From the NCBI GenBank assembly GCA_014773175.1, contig VXCM01001501.1, positions 1-64,000 of the forward strand: a stretch of 64,000 nucleotides of DNA, in the 5' to 3' direction. Made by a program: the position numbers and the translations under genes. How positions within the stretch are numbered: position 1 is the stretch's first letter; each line of letters starts with the position of its first letter. The DNA is from Lucifuga dentata (taxonomy: Eukaryota > Chordata > Actinopteri > Ophidiiformes > Bythitidae). A model generated the notes under the pieces. It had not been told where the DNA came from and did not search any database. It saw only the letters and a program-made list of their open reading frames with translations. Below are positions 1-12,092 of this stretch, piece after piece.

Positions 1-318
1 TAACAAACTCCTCCTTCAAGATAACTCCTACTCCATTTCTCTTTCCATCTACACCATGATAAAAAAAAAAACAGGCAAATTACAAAGATCCTAAAACAAA
101 GAAACATTACAGAATGAGATAAACGGCAAAGAAGCAATGATCAAGTGTCAAGCTTGTCAATATGAAATCATAGTCATGATGATTTAAAATATGAGTCAGA
201 TAAAGTAAATGTCCACAAGTGGGAAACTTTTTTTTTTTAATGCCGAAAATAAATTACTTGAGCTAATTACAAGAGTATAGATTACAAGAGTAATAATGGC
301 AGTTTTACATTTTGTCCA

Positions 319-623
319 TTAAAGGACATCAGTGATTTTTGCAAGTTTAAGCCAAATACCATTACAACATTACTGACAACCATTTTCCAAAACATGAAAC
401 CTTATTTTAGTTGTCCTTTTTATTTTACCAAATCTCCCAATCTGTCAAAATGAAATGTTGTGATGATGCACCCACCTTAAAGTTCAAGGTTTCAACTACG
501 GACACGTACGCTCCAGTAAAGAAGGAATGGTTGTAATTTCTCAGTACAAGCCGTCTTTACCTAACGTATTTTCATTGTATATATTGGGCTTAAACATGCA
601 AAACCACTGGTATGGTCCTTTAA
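319..623 (-). mobile_element. TTAA-1 MITE copy 1 (internally deleted)
   Basis: First of ten copies of a TTAA-flanked family. Family hallmarks are termini of the form TTAA-AGGACCATA ... TATGGTCCT-TTAA, followed inward by a conserved block reading GCATGTTTGAGCCCAATATA, and then a second block near GTTACTGACAACCATTTTCC. Both blocks reappear inverted at the other end, giving terminal inverted repeats near 100 bp. This copy starts TTAAAGGACATCAG and ends GGTATGGTCCTTTAA. It has lost most of its centre and is only about 305 bp. Strand is a convention: minus marks copies whose left half carries the ATAAAACCATATTTTAG block. TTAA target duplication is known for piggyBac-type elements, so that affinity is an inference. 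No transposase frame is present. Confidence 0.8.
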
Positions 624-2117
624 AGGGAAATTTCATCATTCCTCCCAATCTCGCACTTGCTTTTTGCCTCTATTGGAAGCTGATTTTTATGTCTACCTGA
701 TGAAAAGTGAACGATGCTCAAAACCAAACACAACGAGGCTCCAAATTTCAGCCTTTTTTGTCAAGGTCTCCCTCACAAGAAGCCATTTCCACGCAGGCTG
801 AAGTAAGGTTTAGACGCTATTTTTGGGATTCAGGTCAGGCCAAGTACAGATGTTTTATTCTGCGCCTCCTCCAGGTCCAGAAGACGTGCTGAATTTTGCC
901 TTGCAGGATTTGACTCTTAAGCAAACAGACACTGCAACCCCACCAGTGACAGCCGAGTACAGTCCAGCCACTCACCACCCACTCCCCTTAAAGTGGACCT
1001 GCTGTAACACACCCACGGAGCCAGAGCAGTTTGCAGATGCTGACGAGCAACAGCAATAAGCCCGATGCTTGCAGCGTCGCTTGAGAAATGGCACAAATCA
1101 GTGTTCACACACCAGAATTATCAGAGGAATGCCTTTTTTTTAAGTCTAGGTTTAGTTTTAGGCTTTATGAAGATATTCGAAGATATTCTTGTCATGTGAC
1201 CTGATCAGGGGTCCTAAAATAGGTATTTCTTCAATAAGAGATTAGTGTTTGTCATTTTTTTTCCTAATCTAAAGCATTAGTTGGAGAAATTTAAGTAAAC
1301 ACATACGCTAGGTCACAGGTCATCGGTAGTATTTAGGTTGCTGTCATAGTTTTTTTTTATTGTAGGTTAGAGTTTACACTTTAAATTTAGATTTTATATT
1401 TGTTATGTAGCTGTATGCTGTAACATATAAATTTCATATGCCTTTGTGATTTCAAAGAATGATTTTAGTTAAATACTTCCCATATTTGGTAGTTGCACCA
1501 TTTCAGTACTTGTTGGTACTGAACATAGTTATGTATTTGATGTTGCATTTCATATTATAAGAATTTCATCAAATTATTTCAAGCTTTTATCTGTTGTGTT
1601 TTTTTTAAGTGCCTGGAAAGCGACTGGTTTCATCAGAATTTGCTCTATAAGATCAATTTTATTGTTTATAAATCCTGTTTTTCACATTAATACAGGAAGT
1701 GGCAAAGTAATTGGATATTCTCTGGACAGCCAAAGTAACAAAATATCAATTTAAGGTTGAATTATGCAGTAAACACAGCTGACGTTTTAATTTTTACAAC
1801 AATAAATCAACATTTCTTTGAATTTGTAGTCAAACTTTTGTATTATTCATCGTTGTTATCAACCTTTATTTCATCTCAAAGGGTCATCGAGGAAGAATCC
1901 TCATTTACAGCTGTGAGGAGTTACAAAAAAGAAAAAAACAAAACCAAAAAAACAGCAAATAACCAGTAAAAATGATAAAATCAGATGATAAAAGTGCAAC
2001 ACAAGTTAACATCATAGCAAGTTATAAACAGACTGATTAGACAGAGCAGCCATCGGATGCTGCAAAGACTAAATACACTCACTAAATTCATATATTTAAA
2101 AGCAATAACAATCACTT
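624..2117. other. Unannotated AT-rich interval
   Basis: I see no gene or recognised repeat. Short T and A runs occur, and the short frames at 707-1108 lack coding signs. Confidence 0.5.
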
Positions 2118-2645
2118 TTAAAGAGCATACAGGTGCATTTTTTGAGCCCGCATACATGTTTCATTATTGCCAACCATTTTCCAAAACATACCACTGGAAT
2201 GATAAATTGTAGAATGTTTTTCCTGCATTCATTTCTGCCATTAGTTTCAGTTCATTCCATTACACTATAAAAATCAACATGTGGAGACTTGAAATGTGTG
2301 TGAGATAAATAATCCATCACTTATGAGACCGGCAACTAAATTTTTATTGTCAAAGTAACTAAATTTGACCGATCCAACATGGATCTACATGAAATAAAAT
2401 ATATGTCTCACCAGGGAATATACAGTAGTCCCAGGAGAAGACTGCTTTTACCAAGAATATGAATCTGCAATCATGCCTAGGTGTTAGTGGACGAAACATT
2501 GAATTGTAAGGTGGATGTATCACCTGAACATTTGATTTCCAAAATAACTAAATACGGTTTTATGTTTTTGAAATTGGTTGTCAAACGTAACAGGTTATGC
2601 GGGTTGTATATATTGAGCTCAAACATGCAAAATCACCAACCAGCT
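2118..2645 (+). mobile_element. TTAA-1 MITE copy 2 (right end eroded)
   Basis: The left end is TTAAAGAGCATACAGG, and the AACCATTTTCCAAAACATAC and CTGGAATGATAAATTG blocks follow. The interior contains the family's CACCAGGGAATAT and CCCAGGAGAAGAC motifs (2411-2445). The right terminus has TATTGAGCTCAAACATGC but lacks a clean GGTCCTTTAA end, so its boundary is approximate. Confidence 0.75.
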
Positions 2646-3581
2646 CTGAAATAAGGTATTTGAAAATTCAGATTTAAGGTGTTTTGTAGTTTGCTGTATG
2701 TATATGAAGCACAAACTGAAGGCCATTCTTCCATTTTCAGCAGATGGAATATCGAGCATAAATCCATTTACGTACCAAGGGTGGAAGCTTATTTGTTAAA
2801 GTTTTGTAAATAAGTAGATACCAATGCTAATCACATCTTCCAGCTAAAGACAGGCAGGTTTACAGTTTAGCAGGAATTTGAGGCTCACTCTGTCTGCTTT
2901 AGCTTTATGTAATGAAATGATCTTCCATTTTACCACTTTAACACGTTTGCTGATGACGCCTGCTTGAAGTCTTGCTCATCGTTGTCGTTAGATGGGAATT
3001 CTTTTGATGCAATTACCACTTTTGGCCACTAGATGGGAGAGTTGACATAACATTTTTCCACTCTGAGTTATTTCCTCACACCTTTGGGAGTTCACCGGGT
3101 TCTTTCCCAAGGACTTAGGAGACACATGCACTTACTTGCAGACTGAATGGCTCGTCCCATTTCTCTCATTTAGAATTCCACTAAAGATGAAGTTGCAGGC
3201 AGCTGCAAGTTGCAGCTGATTAATGCTTCCTAATAATGCTAAATCATTCATGTCCACACCATGTCAATAATAGATTGAGGTCATAGTGTCTGATGAAATT
3301 TGCAGCCGTGGGCTCTGATAAGATCTTGTAGGTGAGTATTAAATGGAAGTGAAATTATTTACCATCAGACTTATTGCTACCAAAGAGATGAACTTGTGAT
3401 TCTCCCGTTTTCTGACTGCCAGCGTTGATATTAAGGGCAAATGTTTAGATTGGGATGAAGTCATTTTTGAGTGTAATTCCCATTGAAAGCATTCATAAGA
3501 GTTTCAGACTAAGCAGTCACGGACAACAGAAACATGACATGAAGTTGACTGAAACACCTTTGGGATAATTCTGTGGCAGTG
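2646..3581. other. Unannotated unique interval
   Basis: Complex non-repetitive sequence between two MITE copies; nothing recognised. Confidence 0.5.
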
Positions 3582-4198
3582 TTAAAGGACCAAACTGATG
3601 ATTTTACGTGATTCAGCCCAATAAATACCACCTGTGTACTCGTTACATTACTGACAACCATTTTCCAAAATATAAAACCATATTTTAGTTTTTGTGTTAT
3701 TTTGCCAGATCCCCTAATGTTTCAAAAATCAAATGTTTTAGGGGATACACCCACTTTAAAATTCAGTGTTTCACCTGCAGACATGCGTGTTTGCATGTAG
3801 AAGGCACAGTCATTTTAATTTCTCTAATAAAAGCAGTCTTTTCTCCTGGGACTATATTCCCTGGCACAGACATACATCTTCTTCTATGTAGGTCCGTGTT
3901 GGAACGGTTAAATTAAAAAATAATGACAGCGTGTGGTTTGCTGTGATGGATGACTTATCTCAAGCATGTTTCACATCTCTATAAGTTGATTTTTATAGCA
4001 CAGTGGGATGAACTTAAACCAATGGCTGCCTGGAAGGTAGGACAAATAATTCTAAAATTTACCACTTCAGAAGAATTTTTTGGAAAATCATTGGCAGTAA
4101 TGCCAACATGTATTTGGGTAGTATTGTATTTTTTTGTTTTTTTTGTTTTGTTTTTTTGGGGGGGGCACTCAAACAAAACCACCGGCATGGTCCTTTAA
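3582..4198 (-). mobile_element. TTAA-1 MITE copy 3 (near full length)
   Basis: It runs from TTAAAGGACCAAAC to CATGGTCCTTTAA, 617 bp, with clean TTAA at both ends. The interior shows the inverted-orientation blocks, including TCCTGGGACTATATTCCC near 3844. A T/G homopolymer run (4128-4166) sits close to the right terminus and has partly replaced the inner terminal repeat. Confidence 0.85.
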
Positions 4199-4895
4199 CC
4201 TTTTTTTTCTTTCCAGAAAATTCAGCTCTACTGATAATCATCCTTTGTAAAGTTGATTGTCCTAAAGTGAGAACCCACTTGAAAGCCGAATTTGCATGTG
4301 TTATTGGTTTGATTTTTAGACAGTTTAATAAATATTTGTGAACATGCAGAACTCTGTCCCAAATCCAGAAACTAGAAAAGACTCAAATTTGGCCTGTAGC
4401 TGCTCCGTTGAGAGGAAGTGTCAAAGTGTCTTTCGAGCTCTATTTTATTCACTTACTAACAGTTATGTGTTAAAAAATGTGCCTGCTTCATCATCACTGT
4501 CAATCTGTTCACAAAGCCCATCTGGTATTCATTGTCACAGGAGCGGCTGACATGCTCGTCCCGTCATTTACTCTGACGCTTATATTTCTGATTTAAACCA
4601 GCAATCATTATTATCATTAAAAACAAAGTGTTTGCTTTAGGGTGGATTTCCTCCTGAAAGCTGCGGTAGTCTTGCAGTAGTCTTGCATTACCATTTGTGT
4701 GTGTGGGAGGATTTAGAATTCCATTGTTAAGAAATGGGATGTCTCACAGTTTGTTGTAATCGTGGTGAGTGATTAATAGATTGTTTCACCGCTTCCCGCG
4801 TTTAGACAAATAAACTGATATGCTGGAGGTCTCTGCCCTCCAATCTGTAACTATGGCGTGGGTCAAATTGGTAGTTGTTCATGTTTTAATTGACA
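4199..4895. other. Unannotated unique interval
   Basis: No frame of interest. A short direct repeat GTAGTCTTGCA occurs at about 4666 and 4677. Confidence 0.5.
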
Positions 4896-5303
4896 TTAAG
4901 GGCCATACCAGCAATTGTGCATGTTTGAGCCCAATATATACAATTTGTTACATTACTGACAGCCATTTTTCCAAAGCATAATACTGTAGTTTTTCAAACT
5001 TCCTAATCTTTCAAAATCAAATGTTCATGCGATACACCCACTTTAAAATTCAGGGTTTCACGTTCTAACTTATGCATGATTGTAGAAGGCATGGCCATTC
5101 TAATTTCTCTGTAAAAGCCGTCTTCTCCTGGGACTATATTTCCTGGCAGAGAAATACATTCTTGCAGCTCTATGTTGGATCGGTTAAGTAAAGTTATTTC
5201 GACAAAAAGCTAAGTATTACAGTAGTATATTTTGGGAAATATAATACCATAACATGTATACATGTTGTATATATTGGGCTCAAACATGCATGTGATCCTT
5301 TAA
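4896..5303 (-). mobile_element. TTAA-1 MITE copy 4
   Basis: It begins TTAAGGGCCATACC and ends GATCCTTTAA. The left half resembles copy 3 (CTAATCTTTCAAAATCAAAT, then GATACACCCACTTTAAA and CTCCTGGGACTATAT). About 200 bp of the right half is missing compared with copy 3. Confidence 0.82.
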
Positions 5304-5757
5304 GTGAATCAGTATTTTTAAGAAAACATTATTTACAGGACTTTAAACCATGTGGCATCATCCATGTTAAGATGAATCATGTTTTCTTGTATTGGGTCTT
5401 ATGTTCTCAGAGCTGAGATGGCTTTCTGCCTTTAATGTCACATTTATCAGTTGTAAATCATCAGCAGTTGCTTCAGCTGTTTCCATTCGTCCAGTCATTT
5501 AGCATTCAGCATTCTCATTGATCTGCTAATATAAAGGTTTCTTTGAGGAGACGGGATGGATGAATCTGGTCACGGTGCTACAGCTAACCACAGCTAACAT
5601 CCCAGTGTTCCTCAGTACATGTCCAGACAAGCTGTTAGTAGAAATGTTAAAATCTTAATGACACCAAAAATTATGAGCTTAAACGTGGCTGACAGTTCTC
5701 TTTTTCTGAAGGTATAAGGTTTGGACTTGACTTGCAAGAATAGTATTTAGTTTTTGG

Positions 5758-5795
5758 TTTTTTTTTTTTTTTTTTTNTTTTTTTTTTTTTTTTTG
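5758..5795. repeat. Poly-T run broken by N
   Basis: T homopolymer on both sides of N at 5777; its true length is unknown. Confidence 0.85.
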
Positions 5796-6558
5796 TTTTG
5801 TTTTTCCGGCCTCATAAAGTGCATAAAATGCTTTTTGTCCAATTAGCTTTTAAGTACTTTTTTAGGCTATTCAAATGCAAACACTCAGTTTGATCATAAT
5901 GAACACAATGACCTCTGCTCAGCCTGTTCACAATGTAAATTTGTGTTTATTTGCACACAAACAAATCAGATATATATATATATTTTTTTTAGAAAGTGTA
6001 GATTCAACTAGGGTAATTTTTTGCATTAAAGTGAGTTAAGCCAGTACCAAAGGTCAACACAAATCTTAACTGAAATAATTAGCCCTTATCTCACCCAAAG
6101 TGTCATAGCCTTTAATGAAAATGACATTACCTAACATTAACCTCATAATATGAATATTGTTTTTGTTTTTGAGGAAAATTCCAAATTCATTTTAATGTCA
6201 CAAAAAATTGGTCCAATATGACAATTTGTGTTTCCTTAGCATATTATAGATACAGGGTGCAAGTAGTTTAAAATTAAGAAAGGTTATGGCCAAAGCTATG
6301 CCTGTTTTCTCTCACATCCTCCCCTGGTAAAAAGTATGTGAGTGTTTTACCAAAAAGATCATGCTGTCTTTCATCCTCCTTTAACCGGGCTCCTGCAGAG
6401 TATGATAAATAGTACACCCAGCTCAGTAATCCTCCTCTGTGACTCATGTCCAGTCATGGCTTTTTTTCATCTCATTTCAGTGTCCGGTTATTTCCATTTC
6501 CTTTGGATTTGCTTGATTGATCTGGTAATTGTACACTGGCAATTACAGGAAGACTCCT

Positions 6559-6574
6559 GTGGTTAGCTAACCAC
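6559..6574. repeat. 16-bp perfect palindrome
   Basis: GTGGTTAGCTAACCAC, with a further AGCTAACCAG a few bases downstream. It is probably fortuitous or an old repeat edge. Confidence 0.6.
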
Positions 6575-6774
6575 CGCCAGAGCTAACCAGTACAAAAACA
6601 TAAATAAATTGGCTGTTTGTGGAGTTGGGATTCCGGTAAATTAAACTGCAAAACGATTTGTTGGAGCCCAGTGGTGAAAATTGGTAAAAGATGGTAACAT
6701 GGCTTGGAAAATTTTGCCTCAGTCAGGAAAGGTCAATACCATTCTGATTTTTTTTTCACAGATATTTGAGAGCA

Positions 6775-7431
6775 TTAAAGGACCATACCACCATTTTGCA
6801 TGTTTGAGCCTAATATATTCAATTTTCAAACGCGTAACGTTACTGACAATCATTTCTAAAAGCATACTACTGGAACGGTGAGTTAAAACATTTTTTCCTA
6901 CCTTCCAGACCACCGTTAGTTTCAGCCCATTCTGGCACACTATTAAAATCAACTTGTTGATACTTGAAACTTTCTTGGGATAGGTAATCCATCATCGCGA
7001 ACAACACGTATATTCAGGTTTTTTTTTTTAGAAGTTACGTAATTTTAGCGTTTAAGCTCAGTAAAAAGCGCGGAGTGAATGTGTGTCTCCACCGGCTTAT
7101 ATAGTCCCAAAAGAAGACCTGCGTTTTTGACAAATTTAAACAACCATGACTTCATAATGCAGCGTAACTAGTAGCAGGCGAAACATCCATTTTTAAGGTG
7201 TTTGTATCACTTGAATATTTTATTTTGAAAGATTAAGAGATTTTGCAAAATATCAAGAAAGCTGAAATATGGTTTTATCCTTTGGAAAATGATTGTCAGT
7301 AANGATTTTGCAAAATATCAAGAAAGCTGAAATATGGTTTTATCCTTTGGAAAATGATTGTCAGTAACGGAACATGTGTGAAAAGTGAATATATTAGGCT
7401 CAAACATGCAAAATGGGTTATGGTCCTTTAA
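6775..7431 (+). mobile_element. TTAA-1 MITE copy 5, with a single-N assembly duplication
   Basis: It runs from TTAAAGGACCATACC to TTATGGTCCTTTAA. The conserved terminal blocks are clear on both sides (CGTTACTGACAATCATTTC at left, its inverse near 7352 at right). Within it 64 bp are repeated on both sides of an N at 7303, so the true length is about 590 bp. Confidence 0.85.
7239..7367. other. Single-N gap with 64-bp flanking duplication
   Basis: Positions 7239-7302 and 7304-7367 are identical around N at 7303. The other MITE copies have one copy of this block, so the duplication is an assembly artefact. Confidence 0.9.
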
Positions 7432-8516
7432 ATTTAATGACTCCCAGGCATTTCAAAAAAATGGTACTTTATAATTAATAGTTTGTTTAATTGATAGTTA
7501 ATAATATTTAATTAATAGTTTGTTTCAGGTTTTTACCATCTGGACCCAGATTTTTCTAAGGATCTCTAAAGCCTGTTGTATCATTCCGGAGGAGAAGGAA
7601 AATGGTTTCCTGTCACCGTGACTTGACCCAGTAGGATGACAGCCAGGATTCTGGGTGATGGAGAATCAGGAGAAAATACAGTTAGCCTTTGGAAATAGCT
7701 GGAAGGGGGAGGGACTGGCTAAAGTACAGGCCACGTTAGCCAAACAAGCTGTTTCTTAACTTGGTAATGAAACACAGAGTGTACTTACACCTGAAGGCCT
7801 TCCAGCTAGGCAAGCTTGGTATACGTACTTTAATCATGTCTCAGCCTGAACCCTGAGCCAGATTTTTGGTGTTATAACTAAACTTGGAGGGTGGTGACTG
7901 AGTTTTGCCATAATAGTGTTTGTGTGTTCTGAAATAAATGGTTGCCACATCTGGTGAACAGAGGAAGGGGAACAGATTTTGCTGAGTCAGTGTGATTGGA
8001 ATTAGAAGGCGTTTGCCTCAAATCTTCACCATATGGTGAATCAGTGCTACAAGCCCGCTCTCTGGTAAATTCACTTCCTGAGTGTCACAAATGTTATTCT
8101 AGGACATTCCTGTTGTAACATGATGGATTTTATTAGGGTACAGTGGAGGAAAATGTTTGAACAGAATTCCTTCTGAATAGAATCATAGCAAAATATTACA
8201 GCTATGCTCAAGGATGATTCAGATTTTTATTAAAAGACATTCACAACTGTCTCCAATAACAGGAAATGAGATAGACGACATTGTGCCATTCTGATTTTGG
8301 CATCGTACTGACACATTTGCACAGGGATTAGATAGAAAAATGAATGGTCTTCCTGTGTTATGTACACAATAGGAAATATGAATAGAAAATAGCTTTATTC
8401 TGGACGAGCTTAGATTGTAGAACTTACTCTGGTGGAGGCATCTTCACCTTTGTGTTTGTGTGTCATAGCTTCTTCTGCAGCGGGAACAATTTCATTTCAG
8501 ACTTACTGCTTAGATT
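7432..8516. other. Unannotated unique interval
   Basis: A TTAATAGTTTGTTTaa unit is repeated near 7473-7526; otherwise nothing is recognised. Confidence 0.45.
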
Positions 8517-9501
8517 CTAAAGGGGCCAAACCCATGACTTTGCATGTTTGAACCCAATAAATACAATCCACATACATGATATACCAGGGATGGATCTAGG
8601 GTTAGGGCTTAGCCCAGCTCTCCACTGGAAAATCCAGGCATTCTATATCTACTAAAGCTAAACTAAAGCTAAATATGAGCTAAATATAAATTTTGATAAA
8701 TGCTTAAGAAATGTAACAAATAATGTTGCATCTTTTAACAAGTTATATGAAGTTAAAAATCTTTCTAAACGAAAACCTTTACAAGGATCTAAACAGCAGA
8801 GCTATATGTTGTGTTATTTAAAAAAAAAAAAAAATGTTATGTCCATTCCGTCCATCAATTCGGTCCGAGCATTCCGTTCACAACACTGTGGTTCCGCCTT
8901 GGCGATGAATTTGGATAATTGCAAAAATGCTACAGAAAATTAAAAACACACTATTAAAAAAAGTTTCGGGGCTTTGTGGAAAACTGAAGCCCACCCCTAG
9001 CCCCACCTCTGCGATACGCTACTGCCAACCATTTTTCAAAACATATTCCATATGTTAGAATTGTTTTTTCCTATCTTCCAGACTTCCATCGGTTTCATTT
9101 CATTCAACAGTTCGTAATAAAAATCAGCTTGTAGAGACTTGAAGCATGCTTGAGATAATTAATATCACACAGCAAATAAGACACGTATTACTGTAAATAT
9201 TTTGCAGAAGTAATGTAATTTTAGCATTTTAACACGGAAATACAGAAGAAAATTTATGTCTTCACCAGGGAATATAGCCCCTGGAGACTGATTTTACTGA
9301 GAAATTAAAACGACTGTGCCTTCTACATTTGTGTGTAAGTGGTGGCAGGCAAAATATTGAATTTTACGGTGGGATTATCACCTGAACATTTGATTTGGAA
9401 AGATTAGGGGGATTTGGTAAAAGGCAGTAGGCAGTAACGTAATGTGTGCAGGTGGTATTTAATGTGCTCAAACATGCAAAATCACCAGCATGGTCCTTTA
9501 A
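8517..9501 (+). mobile_element. TTAA-1 MITE copy 6, interrupted by a nested hAT-like element
   Basis: The left end is CTAAAGGGGCCAAACCC (a one-base change in TTAA) and the right end is GCATGGTCCTTTAA. The terminal block stops at ACATGATATAC (8584) and resumes at CGATACGCTACTGCC (9012), which places the insertion precisely. Without the insert the copy is about 558 bp. Confidence 0.82.
8585..9011. mobile_element. hAT-like non-autonomous element nested in a MITE
   Basis: 427 bp, starting CAGGGATGGATCTAGGG and ending CCCCTAGCCCCACCTCTG. The inverse of the end reads CAGAGGTGGGGCTAGGGG, so the termini form imperfect inverted repeats starting CAG, as in hAT elements. The 8 bp outside the ends (TGATATAC and CGATACGC) match at 5 of 8 positions, with differences that are all transitions, consistent with an aged 8-bp target duplication. 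There is no coding capacity. Confidence 0.6.
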
Positions 9502-9689
9502 TATATTTAAGAAGCTACAGAGGCTGTGGTCAATCTTTCAGAAGAAAAGATTTAAGACCGTTATCCTTGTGTCCTGCTTGTGGAATTCATGCTCAGGCAG
9601 GCATCGTTTCCTGCTGTTTTTTGCCGGGTCCAGAAGGAGGCGGTGTTGAGCAACCGTGCACTTCCTGACCCTCTGGCCTGTCGGGACGC

Positions 9690-10030
9690 AGGGGCTTGTA
9701 GCCGGTGCGATGACCTGCTCGTCTGGCTGCTCTGCCTACCTGCCTGCCTCGTGTTTACTTGCCCAACTCTCTGCTTGCCTGTGCCTGTCTGTCCTCCTCC
9801 CTGACTGACAGCCTGTCTGTCTTCCCGTCAGACTACTTGTCTGGTTATCTCTCTGCAGCCTCTCTATATGTCTGCCGTGCTGCAGCATTATGGGTCTTTT
9901 CTCCCACCTGTCAGTGTTGCTGCAGTAGCTGCCAGGCTGTCACTCTTCTCCGCTCTCTGGTCGTCTTTTGTCTGCCCATGTTGCCTGTCTGGCTGTCTGG
10001 CTCCCCGAGCCGTGGGATGTCTGGATAGGT
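9690..10030 (+). repeat. Degenerate CTGC/CTGT tetranucleotide-rich tract
   Basis: Repeated TGCC, TGTC and CTGT words (GCCTACCTGCCTGCCTCG, CTGTCTGTC, TGGCTGTCTGG) make long, Cys-rich open frames that are not credible genes. A similar tract lies at 55700-56020. Confidence 0.6.
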
Positions 10031-10059
10031 GCTGGATAACAAGCACCCTGCAGAGTTAC

Positions 10060-10385
10060 CACTCACACACCAGAACAGAGAGAGGAAAGCAGGGTTAGAG
10101 AGAGAGAGAGGCGGAGGAGAAGGAGGAGGGGGTGGAGGCTGTGACAGAAGAAAGAACAGATAAATGGTGAGAAAGAGGAGAGGAATAGAGAGATGTTGAG
10201 CAAAATGAGGGGAGGTAGGGAAAGACTGAGCACATGGAGTTGGATGAGCATTAGAGAGAAACAAAGGGAGATGATGAAGAGACATCAAAGCGGATGGATA
10301 GGTGGGAAAGCAGAGAAGGAAGTATAGCAAAGCAGGGGATGAAGAGAGGAAGGTTGATGAGGAGATGGGGAGAGACGAGGCGCAC
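10060..10385 (+). repeat. Polypurine tract, about 320 bp
   Basis: The plus strand is almost entirely A and G (GAGAGAGGAAAGCAGGG, AGGAGAAGGAGGAGGGGG, AGAGAGGAAGG) with few pyrimidine breaks. The opposite strand gives a Ser/Pro/Leu-rich frame that is a by-product of composition. Confidence 0.75.
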
Positions 10386-10712
10386 GGCTTATTAAGAGGC
10401 TTACACTCCACTGCTGCTGCTTTGTTGAATTAACACACAGGCGAACTGTTAGTCTGAACAGAGGAAGTGTGACTCTGCAGGGACGATACACACAAAAACA
10501 CATACAGTACAACACACACACCTCTCTGTCTCTCTCACATTCTTATGCACACACCCACACACTCCCGCACAGGCAGTCATCTGGTGTCAGACTCCTGGGT
10601 GTCTGCGCGCAGTCGCTGTGATGAGACCTGCATCTGAATTACAGATGAGACTGTCTGCTGTAACGCACTTCACAGTTCATTTGTATAATCCACAACTTTG
10701 ACTGGATGTAAT

Positions 10713-10741
10713 CAATCTGAGCCAGCAGCGTCTCCTTCTGG

Positions 10742-10777
<36 letters not shown>

Positions 10778-10807
10778 NCAATCTGAGCCAGCAGCGTCTC
10801 CTTCTGG

Positions 10808-10843
<36 letters not shown>
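10713..10843. other. Single-N gap with 65-bp flanking duplication containing (CA)n
   Basis: The block starting CAATCTGAGCCAGC and ending in (CA)n-CTG occurs on both sides of N at 10778. The real locus probably holds one CA array of unknown length. Confidence 0.88.
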
Positions 10844-10844
<1 letters not shown>

Positions 10845-11624
10845 TCTGACCTTTAACATGAAGACTTTCTCCCTAATGGGCAGGAGAAAAGATGGAGAAT
10901 TAAGTAACAGTATGAATTGATCATGTGTGAAATCTGACCAATACTGGATCTTTGAGGCCTATTTCTTTGAGCCTGATATTGATATATATTTTTGTTAAAA
11001 AAAGACAATTTGATTATGATTTTTCACCCTCTGTTTTTTTGGCAAGAAAAGATCAAATATGGCTATTACAGAGTTACGACAATGAGAAATTCAGTAGAAA
11101 TGTAAATGACACTTAAATGAAGAAAAATAAGGGTTAAAGGTGGATAAAAAGAAACTAAGCCAAAATAATATTGCAAATATGAGTGCCAGTAAAAACAGGA
11201 AACAGTAAATATAACATAAATTAAATTAATAAAAGTCAATATAAATGAAATGTTAAAATTTACATGAAATTGCAGAGAAATTGCAGTACCTTTGTGTACT
11301 GCAGCGCATAATCTGTGATAAGAAAATATTAGCTAAAAATATCAGGTGATATAAATATGAATAGTTAAAATTCACTGGAAACAAATATAACAACTATTCA
11401 GCTTTAATTAAGAGAAATAAATATACATTAGATGGATTAGATGTACATAATACAGATTGTTAAAGTTTTATGTACTTCAGTTTCTTTTGGCATATCTGCT
11501 ACCATGATGCTGCAAAGCTACGATATGCAAATATCAGTTATATATTTGCTTCCTCATATAGTTGAGGCCAAGTTTAATGTGTAAGATTCAGCTGACTAAG
11601 AAATACTGCGGTCTCCGAACTCCA
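10844..11624. other. Unannotated AT-rich interval
   Basis: A-rich on the plus strand, no frame over 60 codons, nothing recognised. Confidence 0.5.
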
Positions 11625-11650
11625 GGTAAAAAAAAAAAAAAAAAAAAAAC
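11625..11650. repeat. Poly-A run
   Basis: About 22 A following CCAGGT. It could be a retroposon tail but no body is recognised. Confidence 0.7.
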
Positions 11651-11936
11651 AGGTGGTATTTTTATTAGTAATGAGATATGAAATTTACACATTTATTCCC
11701 CTCAGTCTTCCAGTTCTCTATATGCCGAGCTTGTGTGTGTGCGTGTGTGTGTTCTGTTTGTGTATGCATCTGTGTATTTGTGTATGAAAAAGGAAGAAGG
11801 AAGGAAGAGTGGGGGGGATTTTGTATCTGTCTTTGATCAGCAAGGCAGAACCCAGAATCTTCATTCTCCACATTGCTGTGTGGAGCGATAAGAGGAGTTG
11901 TAGCCTAGCTAGCTTACACCTCCCACGCCCATTTCT

Positions 11937-12092
11937 ACACACACACACATACACACACACCATTCGCACTCTACGCGCCATATATCTCTCAGGCATCTGC
12001 CCTTTTAAAGATGAATTACATTCACTTTCTCGCTCTCTGTCTCTCTCTCTCTCTCTCTCTCATGCACACTCTCACACACACATACACACACA
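11937..12092. repeat. (AC)n and (TC)n microsatellite cluster
   Basis: AC array at 11937-11960, TC array at 12041-12061, CA-rich again to 12092. Confidence 0.85.

Larger units (their letters stand above)
5304..6774. other. Unannotated AT-rich interval
   Basis: Apart from the poly-T gap, an (AT)5 patch at 5971-5981 and the small palindrome at 6559, nothing is recognised. Confidence 0.5.

Noticed and set aside
8593..8612. Telomere-like TAGGGTTAGGGCTTAG
   Set aside because: Only about two units, at the end of the nested hAT-like element; not a telomeric array.
9911..10411. 166-codon minus-strand frame
   Set aside because: Translation is Ser/Pro/Leu-rich because it reads the polypurine tract; no domain or codon bias.
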